In this document: positions 6,124 through 6,425 of the stretch, piece by piece | Numbering within the stretch: position 1 is the first letter of the stretch | Layout: the number at the start of each line of letters is the position of its first letter | From: Crocinitomicaceae bacterium | GTDB taxonomy: Bacteria; Bacteroidota; Bacteroidia; Flavobacteriales_D; Crocinitomicaceae | Assembly (NCBI GenBank): GCA_027084145.1 | Contig: JALWLM010000154.1 | Location: forward strand, 1-6,425 | Reading direction: 5' to 3' | Length of the DNA stretch: 6,425 nt | Notes under the pieces: model-generated | The model's database searches: none | Told to the model about the DNA's origin: nothing | What the model saw: the letters and a program-made list of their open reading frames with translations, nothing else | Position numbers and translations under genes: made by a program

Positions 6124-6425
6124 TTATTTCTCTTTCTTTTTAGTTGTTTTTTTAGTTGCAGTTTCTTTTTTAGTTTTTGATTTTTCTTTTTTTTCAGGAG
6201 GAGTAATGATTCCGGCTTTGTATAAAATATTATACCATTGAAATAATTTCTTTATATCCGAAGCATATACTCGATCTTCATCATAGTTAGGAAGTACCTC
6301 TTCTAAAAAAGCTCTTAATTTGTCAATGTCTTCTTTATGAGATAAAGCTTCTTTTCCTTCCAGTTTTTCTGCAAATTTAGTGTAAACTTCCAGTAGCGGA
6401 ACATCTTCTTCAATTGTATAAATAC
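6124..6425 (-). CDS. DUF5606-like protein, C-terminal part (gene cut by the right edge)
   Basis: The minus-strand frame enters at the right edge and ends at TAA (6126-6124), giving 99 residues; the N-terminus lies outside. The segments IYTIEEDVPLLEVYTKF, SHKEDIDKLRAFLEEVLP, and NYDEDRVYASDIKKLFQWYN match what I recall of the C-terminal half of the small flavobacterial DUF5606 proteins. These are cytoplasmic, about 140-160 residues long, and of unknown function. After the domain comes a low-complexity tail of about 25 residues (from PPEKKEKSKTKKE to KKKEK), rich in Lys and Thr. Such a tail could bind nucleic acid or simply be disordered. It converges on the tRNA-Val gene and shares a two-way terminator region with it. 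The reading frame is certain; the family call rests on remembered similarity. Confidence 0.8.
   Translation of the reverse strand, partial: IYTIEEDVPLLEVYTKFAEKLEGKEALSHKEDIDKLRAFLEEVLPNYDEDRVYASDIKKLFQWYNILYKAGIITPPEKKEKSKTKKETATKKTTKKKEK

Overview
The window looks like chromosomal DNA from a member of the Bacteroidota, most likely a flavobacterium. It is AT-rich. Start codons are preceded by A-rich leaders rather than Shine-Dalgarno sites. A tRNA promoter matches the Bacteroidota -33/-7 pattern. Two protein families point the same way: the alternative GlmU-like sugar nucleotidyltransferase and a DUF5606-like protein. No genus can be named from what is visible.

Left part (1-3130, + strand): a tight three-gene cluster. 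It begins with the 3' end of an unrecognised protein gene that runs off the left edge. After 16 bases comes a complete sodium:solute symporter, whose stop codon overlaps the start of the alternative GlmU-like gene in an ATGA. The spacing suggests one transcript linking a membrane transporter with a predicted UDP-amino-sugar enzyme.

Middle (3131-5681, + strand): a 115-base gap, then a complete lon gene for the ATP-dependent Lon protease. All ATPase and Ser/Lys protease residues are intact. The gap holds a sigma-54-like TTGGCAC/TTTGAC motif and a leader hairpin, so lon probably has its own promoter.

Right part (5682-6425): a single tRNA-Val(GAC) gene with its own promoter and a strong intrinsic terminator. 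It faces a minus-strand gene, probably DUF5606 family, which is cut by the right edge and has a terminator pointing the other way. The two terminators have nearly identical outer sequences and form a nested inverted repeat around a third small hairpin. Between the minus-strand terminator and the DUF5606 stop lies a coding-like stretch with no convincing start, possibly the 3' remnant of a lost gene.

Most of the window is ordinary housekeeping sequence. I see no mobile element, CRISPR array or defence system. The points most worth a second look are the mirrored terminators, the orphan coding fragment and the sigma-54-like motif before lon.
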